From positions 8,005,501-8,069,500 of the forward strand of contig NZ_CP127173.1 in NCBI RefSeq assembly GCF_030264295.1: 64,000 nt of DNA, written 5' to 3'. The notes below the pieces were generated by a model. It was given only the letters and a program-made list of their open reading frames with translations, made no database searches and had not been told where the DNA came from. Below are positions 50,801 to 59,426 of this stretch, piece after piece (position 1 is the stretch's first letter; every line of letters starts with the position of its first letter). Source of the stretch: Amycolatopsis nalaikhensis. GTDB lineage: Bacteria; Actinomycetota; Actinomycetes; Mycobacteriales; Pseudonocardiaceae. Position numbers and translations under genes: made by a program.

Positions 50801-52198
50801 GTGAACGCAGTTCCAGACGCTCTTCCCCGGACCGCCGGGGCCCTGCGCGCGGCCGGGTACGAGCCGCGCCCGATCGCCCAAGAGATCCACGACAACCTGC
50901 TGACCGCCCTCAAGAACGGCGAGGACGCCTGGCCCGGCATCGTCGGGTTCTCCCGCACGGTGCTGCCGCAGCTCGAGCGCGCGCTGCTGGCCGGCCACGA
51001 CGTCGTCCTGCTCGGCGAACGCGGCCAGGGCAAGACCCGCCTGCTGCGCACCCTCGCCGGCCTGCTCGACGAGTGGACGCCCGTCATCGAGGGCTCGGAG
51101 CTGGGCGAACACCCGCTCCAGCCGATCACGCCCGCGTCGATCCGCCGGGCCGCCGAGCTCGGCGCCGACCTGCCGGTGGCCTGGCGCCACCGCTCCGAGC
51201 GCTACACCGAAAAACTGGCCACCCCGGACACTTCGGTCGGCGACCTGATCGGCGACGTCGACCCGGTGAAGGTCGCCGAAGGCCGCAGCCTCGGCGACCC
51301 CGAGACCATCCACTTCGGTCTCGTCCCGCGCGCCCACCGCGGGATCGTCGCCATCAACGAGCTGCCCGACCTCGCCGAGCGCATCCAGGTCGCGCTGCTC
51401 AACGTGATGGAGGAGCGCGACATCCAGGTCCGCGGTTACACGCTGCGGCTGCCGCTGGACGTCCTGCTGGTCGCCACCGCGAACCCGGAGGACTACACCA
51501 ACCGCGGCCGGATCATCACCCCGCTGAAGGACCGCTTCGGCGCCGAGATCCGCACGCACTACCCCTTGGACGTCGAGGCCGAGGTCGCCGTCGTCAAGCA
51601 GGAGGCGAACCTCGTCGCCGAGGTCGGGGAGCCGCTGCTGGAGGTCCTCGCCCGGTTCGTCCGGAACCTCCGCGAATCCACCGTCATCGACCAGCGCTCC
51701 GGCGTGTCGGCGCGGTTCGCCGTCGCCGCGGCGGAAACCGTGGCGGCCGCGGCCCTGCGGCGCGCGGCGCTGACCGGTGAGGAACCGGCCGTGGCGCGCC
51801 CGGTCGACCTCGACGCCGTCCCGTCCGTGCTGCGGGGCAAGATCGAGTTCGAACCCGGCGAAGAAGGCCGCGAGATCGAGCACCTCGTGCACCTCATGCG
51901 CCGGGCGATCGCCGAGACCGCCCGCGCCCGCTTCGCCGGGCTGGACCTGCGTCCGCTGGCCGACGCCGTCGAGGAGGGCCACCTGGTCGCGACCGGCGAG
52001 CGCGTCCCGGCCAAGGACGTCCTCGCGGCTTTGCCGGAGCTGCCAGTGCTGCACGAGGTCGCGTCCCGGGCCGGTGTCGCCGCCGACGAGCCCGCCGGGC
52101 GGATCGCGGCCGCCGTCGAACTCGCCCTCGAATCGCTGTTCCTGGCGCGGCGGCTGGCCAAGGACTCCGACGACGCGACGACCGTCTACGGCCGATGA
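50801..52198 (+). CDS. AAA+ ATPase, Mg-chelatase/MoxR-like
   Basis: 465 residues. Walker A is LGERGQGKTRLL, Walker B GIVAINELPDL, sensor 1 LLVATANPEDYTNRGRIITPLKDRFG, which includes the arginine finger. A helical lid with VDLDAVPSVLRGKIEFEPGEEGR follows. Together with the next gene it forms an ATPase/VWA pair of the BchI-BchD or CbbQ-CbbO type, used to remodel target proteins. TAGCGT (50788-50793) is 7 nt before the GTG and there is no Shine-Dalgarno sequence: likely leaderless. Confidence 0.88.
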   Translation: MNAVPDALPRTAGALRAAGYEPRPIAQEIHDNLLTALKNGEDAWPGIVGFSRTVLPQLERALLAGHDVVLLGERGQGKTRLLRTLAGLLDEWTPVIEGSELGEHPLQPITPASIRRAAELGADLPVAWRHRSERYTEKLATPDTSVGDLIGDVDPVKVAEGRSLGDPETIHFGLVPRAHRGIVAINELPDLAERIQVALLNVMEERDIQVRGYTLRLPLDVLLVATANPEDYTNRGRIITPLKDRFGAEIRTHYPLDVEAEVAVVKQEANLVAEVGEPLLEVLARFVRNLRESTVIDQRSGVSARFAVAAAETVAAAALRRAALTGEEPAVARPVDLDAVPSVLRGKIEFEPGEEGREIEHLVHLMRRAIAETARARFAGLDLRPLADAVEEGHLVATGERVPAKDVLAALPELPVLHEVASRAGVAADEPAGRIAAAVELALESLFLARRLAKDSDDATTVYGR

Positions 52199-54159
52199 CC
52201 GCGGTCCCGTTTCCCGACGGCTACTCCTACGGCCCGTGGCACGACGGGCCGGACCCGCTCGCGCCCCCGGCCGACCTGCGGGACGCGCTCGACGAGATCG
52301 GCCGCGAGGTGATGGCCGGGTCGTCGCCGCGCTCCGCGCTGGAAGAACTGCTCCGGCGCGGTACGGAGCGCACCGCGGGCCTGGACGAGCTGACCCGGCG
52401 CCTGTGGCAGCGCCGGTCGCAGATCCAGCGTCGCAACAACCTCAACGGCACCTTGCAGGAGGTCCAGCGCCTGCTGCAGGAAGCCCTCGACGCGGAACGG
52501 CGCGAGCTGTTCCCGGACCCGGACGACGAAGCGCGGTTCCGCGAGGCCCAGCTCGACGCGCTGCCGTCCGGCACGGCCGCGGCCGTCAACGAGCTGGCGA
52601 ACTACGACTGGCGCTCCGAGCAGGGCCGGGAGAACTACCAGCGCATCCGCGACCTGCTCGGCCAGGAGCTGATGGAGTCGCGGTTCCAGGGCATGAAGCA
52701 GGCGCTGCAGAACGCCGGGCCCGAGGACGTCGAGCGGATCAACGAGATGCTCTCGGACCTCAACGACCTCCTCGCGGCGCACGCGCAGGGCGCCGAGGAC
52801 GTCCAGCAGCGGTTCGAGGACTTCATGTCCCAGCACGGCGAGTTCTTCCCGGAGAACCCGCGGAACGTCGAAGAGCTGATCGACGCGCTGGCCGAGCGGT
52901 CGGCGGCGGCGCAGCGGATGCTCAACTCGATGTCGGCCGAGCAGCGCGCCGAACTGGCGGAGCTGACCCAGCAGGCGTTCGGCGACCCGCGGCTCGCGCA
53001 GCAACTGTCCCAATTGGACGCGCAGCTGCGCGCGGCCCGGCCCGGCGAGGACTGGACGGGCTCGGAGCGCTTCCGCGGCAAGAACCCGCTGGGCATGGGC
53101 GAAGGCGCCCAGGCGATGGCCGATCTGGCGGAGCTGGACGCGCTGGCCGAGCAGCTGAGCCAGTCCTACCCGGGCGCGAGCCTGGAGGACATCGACCTGG
53201 AGGCCCTCGAGCGCCAGCTCGGCAAGGACGCCGGGGTCGACGCGCGGCGACTGTCCGAACTGGAGCGCGAGCTGCGCCGTCAAGGCCTGTTCGAACGGGC
53301 CGCCGACGGCACGCTGCGGTTGTCGCCCAAGGCGTTGCGGCGCCTCGGCGAGACGGCACTGGCCGACATCGTGAACGCGTTGCGCGGCAAGACCGGCGAC
53401 CGCGAGACGGAGTCGGCGGGCGCGGCGGGCGAGCCGACCGGGGCGTCACGGCCGTGGCGGTTCGGGGACATGCAGCCGTGGGACGTGCCGCGGACGATCC
53501 GCAACGCCGTGCTGCGGTCGGTGTCGGTGGGGGAGCGAGCGGTCCGGCTCGACGTCGAGGACGTCGAAGTGGTCGAGACGGAGCACCGGTCGCGGGCGGC
53601 GGTGGCGTTGCTGGTCGACACGTCGTGGTCGATGGTCCAGGAGGGCCGCTGGCTGCCGATGAAGCGCACGGCGCTGGCGTTGCACCAGCTGATCAGCACG
53701 CGGTTCCGCAACGACGCGCTGCAACTGGTCACGTTCGGCCGGTACGCGCAGTCGGTGGAGCTGCCGGAGCTGATCGGGCTGGAGGGCGCGTGGGAGCAGG
53801 GCACCAACGCCCACCACGGGTTGCTCCTGGCCGGGCAGCATCTCCGGCGGCACCCGGACGCGCAACCGGTGGTCCTGATGGTGACCGACGGCGAGCCGAC
53901 GGCCCACCTGGAACCGGACGGCGAGGCGGTCTTCGACTACCCGCCCCAGCCGCGCACGCTCCACAAGACACTGTCCGAAGTGGACCGCCTGGCCAAGCTG
54001 GGCGCATCGGTGACGGTGTTCCGCCTGGGCGACGACCCGAGGCTGACGGCGTTCGTCGACCTGATCGCCCGCCGTTCGGGCGGCCGAGTGGTGGCCCCGG
54101 ACCTGGACGGCCTGGGCGCGGCGGTGGTCGGCGACTACCTGCGAACCCGCCGCCGCTGA
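52195..54159 (+). CDS. VWA-domain protein partnered with the AAA+ ATPase
   Basis: 654 residues. Residues ~1-400 are helical and charged (coiled-coil-like; ELTRRLWQRRSQIQRRNNLN, repeated Glu/Gln-rich helices with a RNVEELIDALAERSAA segment). The C-terminal ~220 residues are a VWA domain with full MIDAS: LLVDTSWSMVQEGRW (DxSxS), QGTNAHHGLLLAG (Thr) and LMVTDGEPTAHLEPDG (Asp). No membrane helix, so cytosolic. The ATG overlaps the ATPase stop (ATGA). A long perfect palindrome follows the stop. Confidence 0.88.
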   Translation: MTAVPFPDGYSYGPWHDGPDPLAPPADLRDALDEIGREVMAGSSPRSALEELLRRGTERTAGLDELTRRLWQRRSQIQRRNNLNGTLQEVQRLLQEALDAERRELFPDPDDEARFREAQLDALPSGTAAAVNELANYDWRSEQGRENYQRIRDLLGQELMESRFQGMKQALQNAGPEDVERINEMLSDLNDLLAAHAQGAEDVQQRFEDFMSQHGEFFPENPRNVEELIDALAERSAAAQRMLNSMSAEQRAELAELTQQAFGDPRLAQQLSQLDAQLRAARPGEDWTGSERFRGKNPLGMGEGAQAMADLAELDALAEQLSQSYPGASLEDIDLEALERQLGKDAGVDARRLSELERELRRQGLFERAADGTLRLSPKALRRLGETALADIVNALRGKTGDRETESAGAAGEPTGASRPWRFGDMQPWDVPRTIRNAVLRSVSVGERAVRLDVEDVEVVETEHRSRAAVALLVDTSWSMVQEGRWLPMKRTALALHQLISTRFRNDALQLVTFGRYAQSVELPELIGLEGAWEQGTNAHHGLLLAGQHLRRHPDAQPVVLMVTDGEPTAHLEPDGEAVFDYPPQPRTLHKTLSEVDRLAKLGASVTVFRLGDDPRLTAFVDLIARRSGGRVVAPDLDGLGAAVVGDYLRTRRR

Positions 54160-54178
54160 CGTCGTGGTCACCTAGGCA

Positions 54179-54224
54179 GTCGTGAGTGTTTAGGGCGGTT
54201 AGAACCGCCCTAAACACTCACGAC
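54179..54224. terminator. Very long perfect palindrome between convergent genes
   Basis: Left arm 54179-54200 (ends TTTAGGGCGGTT), AG centre, right arm 54203-54224 (starts AACCGCCCTAAA): a 22-bp perfect inverted repeat with a 2-nt centre. It starts 20 bp after one stop and ends 15 bp before the other. It is likely a bidirectional terminator, but far more perfect than needed, and possibly a dispersed repeat. Confidence 0.75.
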
Positions 54225-54238
54225 AACTTGAGCCGCGG

Positions 54239-55603
54239 CTACCTCCGCGCGCGGCGGCCGTGGCGCGACGGCACCGGCTCCACCCGCTGTGCGCCCGCTC
54301 TCCGCAGGGACTCCGCCGCGAGCGTCGTGTCCTCGTGATCCGGCGGCAGGTACGCCTCGTGGTCCGCGAGCACCTCGCGGCCGAGCGCCCGAGCCTGCGC
54401 GGCCGCCCCGGAAGCCACCAGCTCGTCCACCGACCGGCGCCGCAACCGCAACATCCGCCCGAGCCTCGGCCCCAGCTCCGCCGACGGCAGGGCCCGGAAA
54501 TGCCGCCACAGCGCGGCCGTGTGGTCGGCGAGGTCGGCCGTCGGCCCTTCGAGCACGTCGAACGCCCGGTCCAGCGCCGGGGCTAGACGCTCTTCGCCGT
54601 GGAGCCTGCCCAGGATCGCCCGCCGCGTCAGGCGGTGCGTGCTCACCAGCTCGCCCGGCACGTCGAACTCGGCCAATGACGCCTCCGCCAGCCCGTGCAG
54701 CGCCGCGTCCACCGCGACCGGGTCCGGGCCGATCCGGTGGGCCAGCTCGCGGCGGACACCGCCGGCCGCGAGCAGCGCGAGCACCTCGGCGACCCCTTGC
54801 GCCCGGCTGTCCTGGGCCGCCGCCGTGGCCAACGCCGCGAGCGTCGTGTCCTCCACACAGGCCGGGTGCGCTTCGCCCGGCTCGCGTTCCAACGGCGGCG
54901 TGTGTGGCACCCGGTCGAGGTAGGACGCGAAGCTCAGCCCCTGCTGCCGGAGCACCCCACCCGCCTGGGCCAGCGCGAGCGGCAGGCAGCCCAGCTCCCT
55001 GACCACGTCCAGCGCGGCTTCGTCGGCGTCGTGGCCCGAGCGGGCGCACAGGAACCCGACCGCTTCGGGCTCGGTGAACCCGCCCACCGGCACCGTGCCG
55101 CCGAGGATTTCGAAGTCGGGCACCGTCGTCGTCACCAGCACCCGTGCGCGGGCGGGCAGCCAGCGGGTGAGCGCGTCCGGGTCGGTCGCGTCGTCGAAGA
55201 CCACGAGCGCGTCGTCGAGGCTGTCGACCCACGCCAGACCCGCGTCGGCACCCGCCTCCGCCAGCTCGGCGAACGCCCGGGCCGGGTCCGCCGTCACCCA
55301 GACCACCGGGGCGCGGCAGTCCCGGGCGTACGCGGCAGCCAGGTGCGTCTTGCCGGTGCCCGGACCACCGAGCAGCACGCAGAAGCGGCCGGACGCGAAC
55401 GTCTCCTCGATCCGGGCTCGCAGCCCACCGCGAAACACGGCCGAGAGCGGCTCGCGGGGGACGCGGGTGAGCCGCGTCACGGGTTCTCGCAGCGTGCCGG
55501 ATCCGCGCGTGAGCCGGGTGCGGCGCAGCCGCAGCAGCACGACGGCCGCCGCGACGACCAGGATCACGGCGCCCGCGCCACCCACCGTGACCTCGGCGTT
55601 CAT
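54239..55603 (-). CDS. Membrane-anchored NB-ARC/STAND-like P-loop ATPase
   Basis: 454 residues. One N-terminal helix (VGGAGAVILVVAAAVVLLRLRR) is followed by a NB-ARC-like NTPase: P-loop LLGGPGTGKTHLAAAYARD (~75), Walker B ALVVFDDATD, an RVLVTTTVPDF strand, and GCLPLALAQAGGVLRQQGLSF, the GLPL-type motif. A winged-helix-like region and short helical repeats end the protein; the usual long TPR/WD array is missing. STAND ATPases act as signal-triggered switches, some in antiphage defence. A TAGCCT hexamer is 6 nt before the ATG. It is divergent from mshC. Confidence 0.78.
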   Translation of the reverse strand: MNAEVTVGGAGAVILVVAAAVVLLRLRRTRLTRGSGTLREPVTRLTRVPREPLSAVFRGGLRARIEETFASGRFCVLLGGPGTGKTHLAAAYARDCRAPVVWVTADPARAFAELAEAGADAGLAWVDSLDDALVVFDDATDPDALTRWLPARARVLVTTTVPDFEILGGTVPVGGFTEPEAVGFLCARSGHDADEAALDVVRELGCLPLALAQAGGVLRQQGLSFASYLDRVPHTPPLEREPGEAHPACVEDTTLAALATAAAQDSRAQGVAEVLALLAAGGVRRELAHRIGPDPVAVDAALHGLAEASLAEFDVPGELVSTHRLTRRAILGRLHGEERLAPALDRAFDVLEGPTADLADHTAALWRHFRALPSAELGPRLGRMLRLRRRSVDELVASGAAAQARALGREVLADHEAYLPPDHEDTTLAAESLRRAGAQRVEPVPSRHGRRARR

Positions 55604-55720
55604 CGTGTCAGGCTAACCGCGGGCGGGGCTTCGGCCGGGGTGACACGCGCGGCACGGCCGTGTGGGGGACGAGTCCCACCGGGCGGGAGGACGCCGGAGG
55701 CAGCGCTTACAGTCGAGGGT

Positions 55721-56959
55721 ATGCAGACTTGGTCATCGGTCGACGTGCCCCGCATCCCCGGCACCCCCCGCCCGCTGCGGCTCCACGACACGGCCACCGG
55801 GCAGATCCGCCCGACCGCGCCCGGCGCCACCGCCCGGATGTACGTCTGCGGCATCACGCCCTACGACGCGACGCATCTGGGGCACGCCGCGACGTACCTG
55901 GCTTTCGACCTGGTGAACCGCGTGTGGCGGGACAACGGGCACGACGTCCACTACGTGCAGAACGTGACGGACATCGACGAGCCGCTGCTGGAGCGGGCCG
56001 AGCGCGACCAGGACGACTGGGTCGTGCTGGGCATGCGCGAGACGGCGCTGTTCCGCGAGGACATGACCGCGCTGCGGGTCATCCCGCCGCGGCAGTTCGT
56101 CGGCGCGGTGGAGAGCATCCCGGAGATCGTCGAGGTCATCGCGAAGCTGGTCGCGAACGGCGCCGCCTACCGCGCGGACGACCCGGAGTTCCCGGACATC
56201 TACTTCGACCACTCGGCGACCGGGAAGTTCGGCTACGAGTCGAACTACGACGAGCCGACGATGCGGAAGTTCTTCGCCGAGCGCGGCGGTGACCCCGACC
56301 GCACCGGCAAGCGCCATGCGCTGGACGCGCTGCTGTGGCGCGTGGCCCGTGACGGCGAGCCGTCGTGGGAGTCGGAGCTGGGCCCGGGCCGTCCGGGCTG
56401 GCACATCGAGTGCAGCGCCATCGCGGTCAACCGCCTCGGCCTCGGGTTCGACCTCCAGGGCGGTGGTTCGGACCTCATCTTCCCGCACCACGAGTACAGC
56501 GCGGCGCACGCCGAAGCCGTCGCCAAGGACGGCCCGTTCGCCCGCCACTACGTCCACGCCGGGATGATCGGCCTCGACGGCGAGAAGATGTCGAAGTCGC
56601 GCGGGAACCTGGTGTTCGTCTCGCGGCTGCGGGCCGACAACGTCGACCCGGGCGCGATCCGGCTGGCGTTGTTCGCCGGGCACTACCGCGAGGACCGTCC
56701 GTGGACGGACGCGCTGCTCGCCGAGGCCGAGACCCGGCTGGCGCGCTGGCGCGAGGCCGTCTCGCTGCCCACAGGCCCGTCCGCCGAGGACACCGTCGCC
56801 CGCCTGCGCGACCACCTGTCCGACGACCTGGACACCCCGAAGGCCCTCGCGGCGATCGACGCGTGGGCGAGCGAGGCCCTGCGCCGCGACGGCACCGACC
56901 CGGCGGCCCCGGGCCTGATCCGCATCGCGGTCGACGCTCTCCTCGGCATCACCCTCTGA
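55721..56959 (+). CDS. mshC: Mycothiol cysteine ligase MshC
   Basis: 412 residues, related to cysteinyl-tRNA synthetase but lacking the tRNA anticodon domain. VCGITPYDATHLGHAATY carries the zinc Cys and HIGH-like motif; HIECSAIAVNRLGLGFDLQGGGSDLIFPHHEYSAAHAEA-type zinc/catalytic block (partly shown) and EKMSKSRGNLVFVS (KMSKS) follow. It joins cysteine to GlcN-inositol in mycothiol synthesis. TACAGT (55708-55713) is 7 nt before the ATG, so probably leaderless. Confidence 0.96.
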   Translation: MQTWSSVDVPRIPGTPRPLRLHDTATGQIRPTAPGATARMYVCGITPYDATHLGHAATYLAFDLVNRVWRDNGHDVHYVQNVTDIDEPLLERAERDQDDWVVLGMRETALFREDMTALRVIPPRQFVGAVESIPEIVEVIAKLVANGAAYRADDPEFPDIYFDHSATGKFGYESNYDEPTMRKFFAERGGDPDRTGKRHALDALLWRVARDGEPSWESELGPGRPGWHIECSAIAVNRLGLGFDLQGGGSDLIFPHHEYSAAHAEAVAKDGPFARHYVHAGMIGLDGEKMSKSRGNLVFVSRLRADNVDPGAIRLALFAGHYREDRPWTDALLAEAETRLARWREAVSLPTGPSAEDTVARLRDHLSDDLDTPKALAAIDAWASEALRRDGTDPAAPGLIRIAVDALLGITL

Positions 56960-56964
56960 CCCAA

Positions 56965-57002
56965 GGGAGGGCGGCACTTTCACGTGAAAGTGCCACCCCT
57001 CC
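56965..57002. terminator. Palindromic terminator between mshC and the ABC-F gene
   Basis: The core GGCACTTTCAC/GTGAAAGTGCC (56973-56994) is a perfect 22-bp palindrome with no loop spacing; arms extend to ~56965 and 57002 with one mismatch and one bulged C. It starts 5 bp after the mshC stop. Confidence 0.75.
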
Positions 57003-57016
57003 CTGTGTATAACGGC

Positions 57017-58648
57017 CTATACCGCGGCGGGCTGGCCGTCGGCCAGCTCCAGGTGGTCGCCTGACCAGTCTCGGCGTAGCCAGCGGTCGTGAGACGCGAT
57101 GACGACCGCGCCCGGCGCCGAATCGAGCGCGGCGAACAGTTCTTCCGCCAGGGTCAGCGAAATGTGGTTCGTGGGCTCGTCCAGCAGGAGCACGTCCGGT
57201 GGCTCGGCCAGCAGGATCGCCAGTGCCAGGCGACGTCGCTGGCCCACCGAAAGCGCCCCGACCGGCTGCCGGAGGTCCCGGGACGCCAGCAGGCCCAGCT
57301 GGCTCAGCGGGGGAGCGTCCTCGCCGAGCGCGTCCCGGTACACGCGGGCCGCGTTCCGCTCGGGTTCGGTGAAGACCACGTCCTGCTCCAGCAAGCCGAC
57401 CCGCACGCCCTGTCCGAAGTGGACCGTCCCGGCCGCGGGCGCGAGCCGCCCGGCCAGTACCGACAGCAGCGTCGACTTCCCGGCCCCGTTGCCGCCGGTC
57501 ACGAGCAGCCGGGCCGCACCGTCGACGTCGAGCCGCGGCAACCGCAGTCGCCCCGGCACCTCCAGCGACCGCACCGAGATCGCCGGTCCGTCGCCGGAAG
57601 CGCGGCCGGTCAGCTCGGCCCGGAACCGCAGTGGCGCCGGGGGTTTGCGCACCTGGTCGCGTTCGAGGTTCTCCAGGCGCTGCTCGGCGTCGCGCACCCG
57701 CCGCGAGATCGTCTTCTGGACGCGGGCGCCCTTGAACGCGTGGATGAACTTGTCGTTGTCGCGGGGACCGCGGCCGTAGGCGACGTTGCGCGCCGTGACC
57801 GCGACGGTTTCCCGCAGCTCCTTCAGCTCCTCCTGCTCTTCGGCGTACCGCTGCTCCCACCGGGCGCGCTCGGCCTTCTTGTGGCCGAGGTAGTCGGTGT
57901 AGCTGCCGCCGTAGCGGACCGCCCCGCCGGCCTGCCGGTCGGCGGCGGCCGGGTCGAGGTCGACGATGTCGGTGCAGACGGCGTCGAGGAACACCCGGTC
58001 GTGCGAGGACAGCACGACGATGCCGGTGAGCTCCGTGAGGTGGTGCTCCAGGAACGCCATCGCGCTGTCGTCGAGGTGGTTGGTCGGCTCGTCCAGCAGG
58101 AGCGTCTCCGGCCGCCGGATCAGCAGTGCGGCCAAGCCGAGCCGGGACCGCTGCCCGCCGGAGAGCGTGCCCAGCCGCCGGTCCGGCTCGACGCCGCCGA
58201 GGCCGAGCCCGTCGCAGACGAGCTTGGCGCGCCGGTCGGCGTCCCAGAGGTCGTGGGCCTGGGCCCACTCCAGGACGCGGCCGTACTCGTCGAGCACGGC
58301 CGGGTCGTCGGGCCGGTCGGTCATCGCCGCGGTCAGCTCGTCGAGCCGGGCCGCGGCGGCGCGGATCTCGGCGAGCGCGTCGTCGAGGACGTCGGCGAAG
58401 GTCGCGTCCATGCCGAACGGCAGCTCCTGCAGCAGGAACCCGACGTCGGGGCCGCGGAGCACCTCGCCGGAGCGGGGTTCGTCGAGCCCGGCGAGCAGGC
58501 GCAGCAGGGTGGACTTGCCGGTGCCGTTCTCGCCGACCAGGCCGAGCCGTTGCCCGGCCGACGCGGTCAGCGAGACGCCGTCGAGCACCGTGCGGGTGCC
58601 GTAGCCGAAGACGACGTCCTTGGCCTGCAAGGGAAAGAGGGTTGCCAT
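57017..58648 (-). CDS. ABC-F family ATPase
   Basis: 543 residues, two ABC domains without membrane helices. NBD1: GENGTGKST, LSGGQRSRLGLAALL, LLLDEPTNHLDD. The inter-domain linker (~240-300) includes AERARWEQRYAEEQEELKEL, a charged ABC-F P-site tRNA interaction motif. NBD2: GGNGAGKST, LSVGQRRRLALAILL, LLLDEPTNHIS. ABC-F proteins act on the ribosome; the large group with a long linker includes antibiotic-resistance proteins of actinomycetes (OleB, TlrC, LmrC). A leader with a tiny ORF precedes it and MarR is co-directional upstream, both consistent with inducible resistance (inference). Confidence 0.88.
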   Translation of the reverse strand: MATLFPLQAKDVVFGYGTRTVLDGVSLTASAGQRLGLVGENGTGKSTLLRLLAGLDEPRSGEVLRGPDVGFLLQELPFGMDATFADVLDDALAEIRAAAARLDELTAAMTDRPDDPAVLDEYGRVLEWAQAHDLWDADRRAKLVCDGLGLGGVEPDRRLGTLSGGQRSRLGLAALLIRRPETLLLDEPTNHLDDSAMAFLEHHLTELTGIVVLSSHDRVFLDAVCTDIVDLDPAAADRQAGGAVRYGGSYTDYLGHKKAERARWEQRYAEEQEELKELRETVAVTARNVAYGRGPRDNDKFIHAFKGARVQKTISRRVRDAEQRLENLERDQVRKPPAPLRFRAELTGRASGDGPAISVRSLEVPGRLRLPRLDVDGAARLLVTGGNGAGKSTLLSVLAGRLAPAAGTVHFGQGVRVGLLEQDVVFTEPERNAARVYRDALGEDAPPLSQLGLLASRDLRQPVGALSVGQRRRLALAILLAEPPDVLLLDEPTNHISLTLAEELFAALDSAPGAVVIASHDRWLRRDWSGDHLELADGQPAAV

Positions 58649-58809
58649 GGGTGATCACCGAGCCCTGGGGGAAGAAAGCGGAAATCCCGCCGGGCGTCGT
58701 GGCACGCGGGAGCGTCGGCTCGACCGGGTGCCGCCTCGGAAGCGGGATGGGCGCGGTTCAGTTCCTCATAGTGGAACCAGGTTAACGCAACAACCGTAGA
58801 GTTAGTCAA
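58649..58809 (-). promoter_or_regulatory. ABC-F leader: promoter and three-codon ORF
   Basis: On the minus strand, TTGACT (58804-58809, overlapping the marR stop) and TAACCT (58779-58784) are -35/-10 candidates with a rather long 19-bp spacer. Nine nt later lies ATG AGG AAC TGA (58758-58769), a Met-Arg-Asn leader ORF. GGTTC and GAAC around it can pair. GC-rich stem-forming sequence and a TTTCTT stretch follow before the ABC-F ATG. It resembles leaders of ribosome-protection genes controlled by attenuation. Confidence 0.4.
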
Positions 58810-59282
58810 CGGGTTATGGCGTGGGTCACATCCGGCAGCTGGCCCGTGGACCGTTCGGCGGCCGCCGTGCCGTCGGTGAGGAACTCCAGCAACGCCGTGA
58901 GCTGGCGGCGGTCAAGGCGGGCCAGTCGCTCGCCGACGAACCGGGCCATCGGCGCGTACAGCTCGGCGAGCTCGGCCATCCGGTCCGGCAGCGGCCGGAC
59001 GACGAGCCGGCGCCGGTCGGCGGGGTCCGGCGCGCGTTCGGCGAGCCGGTGGCGCTCCATCCGGTCGAGCAGCCGCGTGAACGCGCCGGTGGACATCCCG
59101 AGCAACCGGGCGAGCTCGGTCGGGGAGTCGCTGACGCCGCCGTGGAGCAGGTGCAGGCAGTGCAGCTCGGTGGGGGTGACGGCCATCCGCTCGGCGACCG
59201 CGGCGTGGAAGAGCGCGGTCGAACCCACGAACCGGGGGAGGGCGAGTGCGGCGGCGGTGGCGAGTTCGCGCTGGTCGGGCAA
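58806..59282 (-). CDS. MarR-family transcriptional regulator
   Basis: 158 residues. Winged helix: VTPTELHCLHLLHGGVSDSPTELARLLGMSTGAFTRLLDRMERHRL, then DPADRRRLVVRPLP (the wing with DxRRR). Dimerisation helices flank it. The start appears to be TTG at 59282 with GGATGG 3-8 nt upstream. It may repress the ABC-F gene 157 bp downstream or the divergent ArsR-MFS operon. Confidence 0.87.
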   Translation of the reverse strand: MPDQRELATAAALALPRFVGSTALFHAAVAERMAVTPTELHCLHLLHGGVSDSPTELARLLGMSTGAFTRLLDRMERHRLAERAPDPADRRRLVVRPLPDRMAELAELYAPMARFVGERLARLDRRQLTALLEFLTDGTAAAERSTGQLPDVTHAITR

Positions 59283-59355
59283 CGTCCATCCAAGGTTGTG
59301 ACGACGCAGTCACTGCCTCGCGCAGTGACTGCCCCGCGAACGATAGCGGACTTCC

Positions 59356-59418
59356 TTGACAAACCCGCAGGCGGGACCAAGTATGAAAGAAGTCTTTCGA
59401 AACATCTCTTTCAGAAAG
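59356..59418 (+). promoter_or_regulatory. Promoter and operator of the ArsR-MFS operon
   Basis: TTGACA (59356-59361) is a consensus -35, with a -10 near 59379-59387 (AAGTATGAA). Overlapping and following it are GAAAGA-AG-TCTTTC (59385-59398, perfect) and CTTTC-A-GAAAG (59408-59418), the second overlapping the ribosome-binding site. Such GAAAG/CTTTC pairs fit an ArsR-type autoregulatory operator. Confidence 0.6.
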
Positions 59419-59426
59419 GACGGCCG

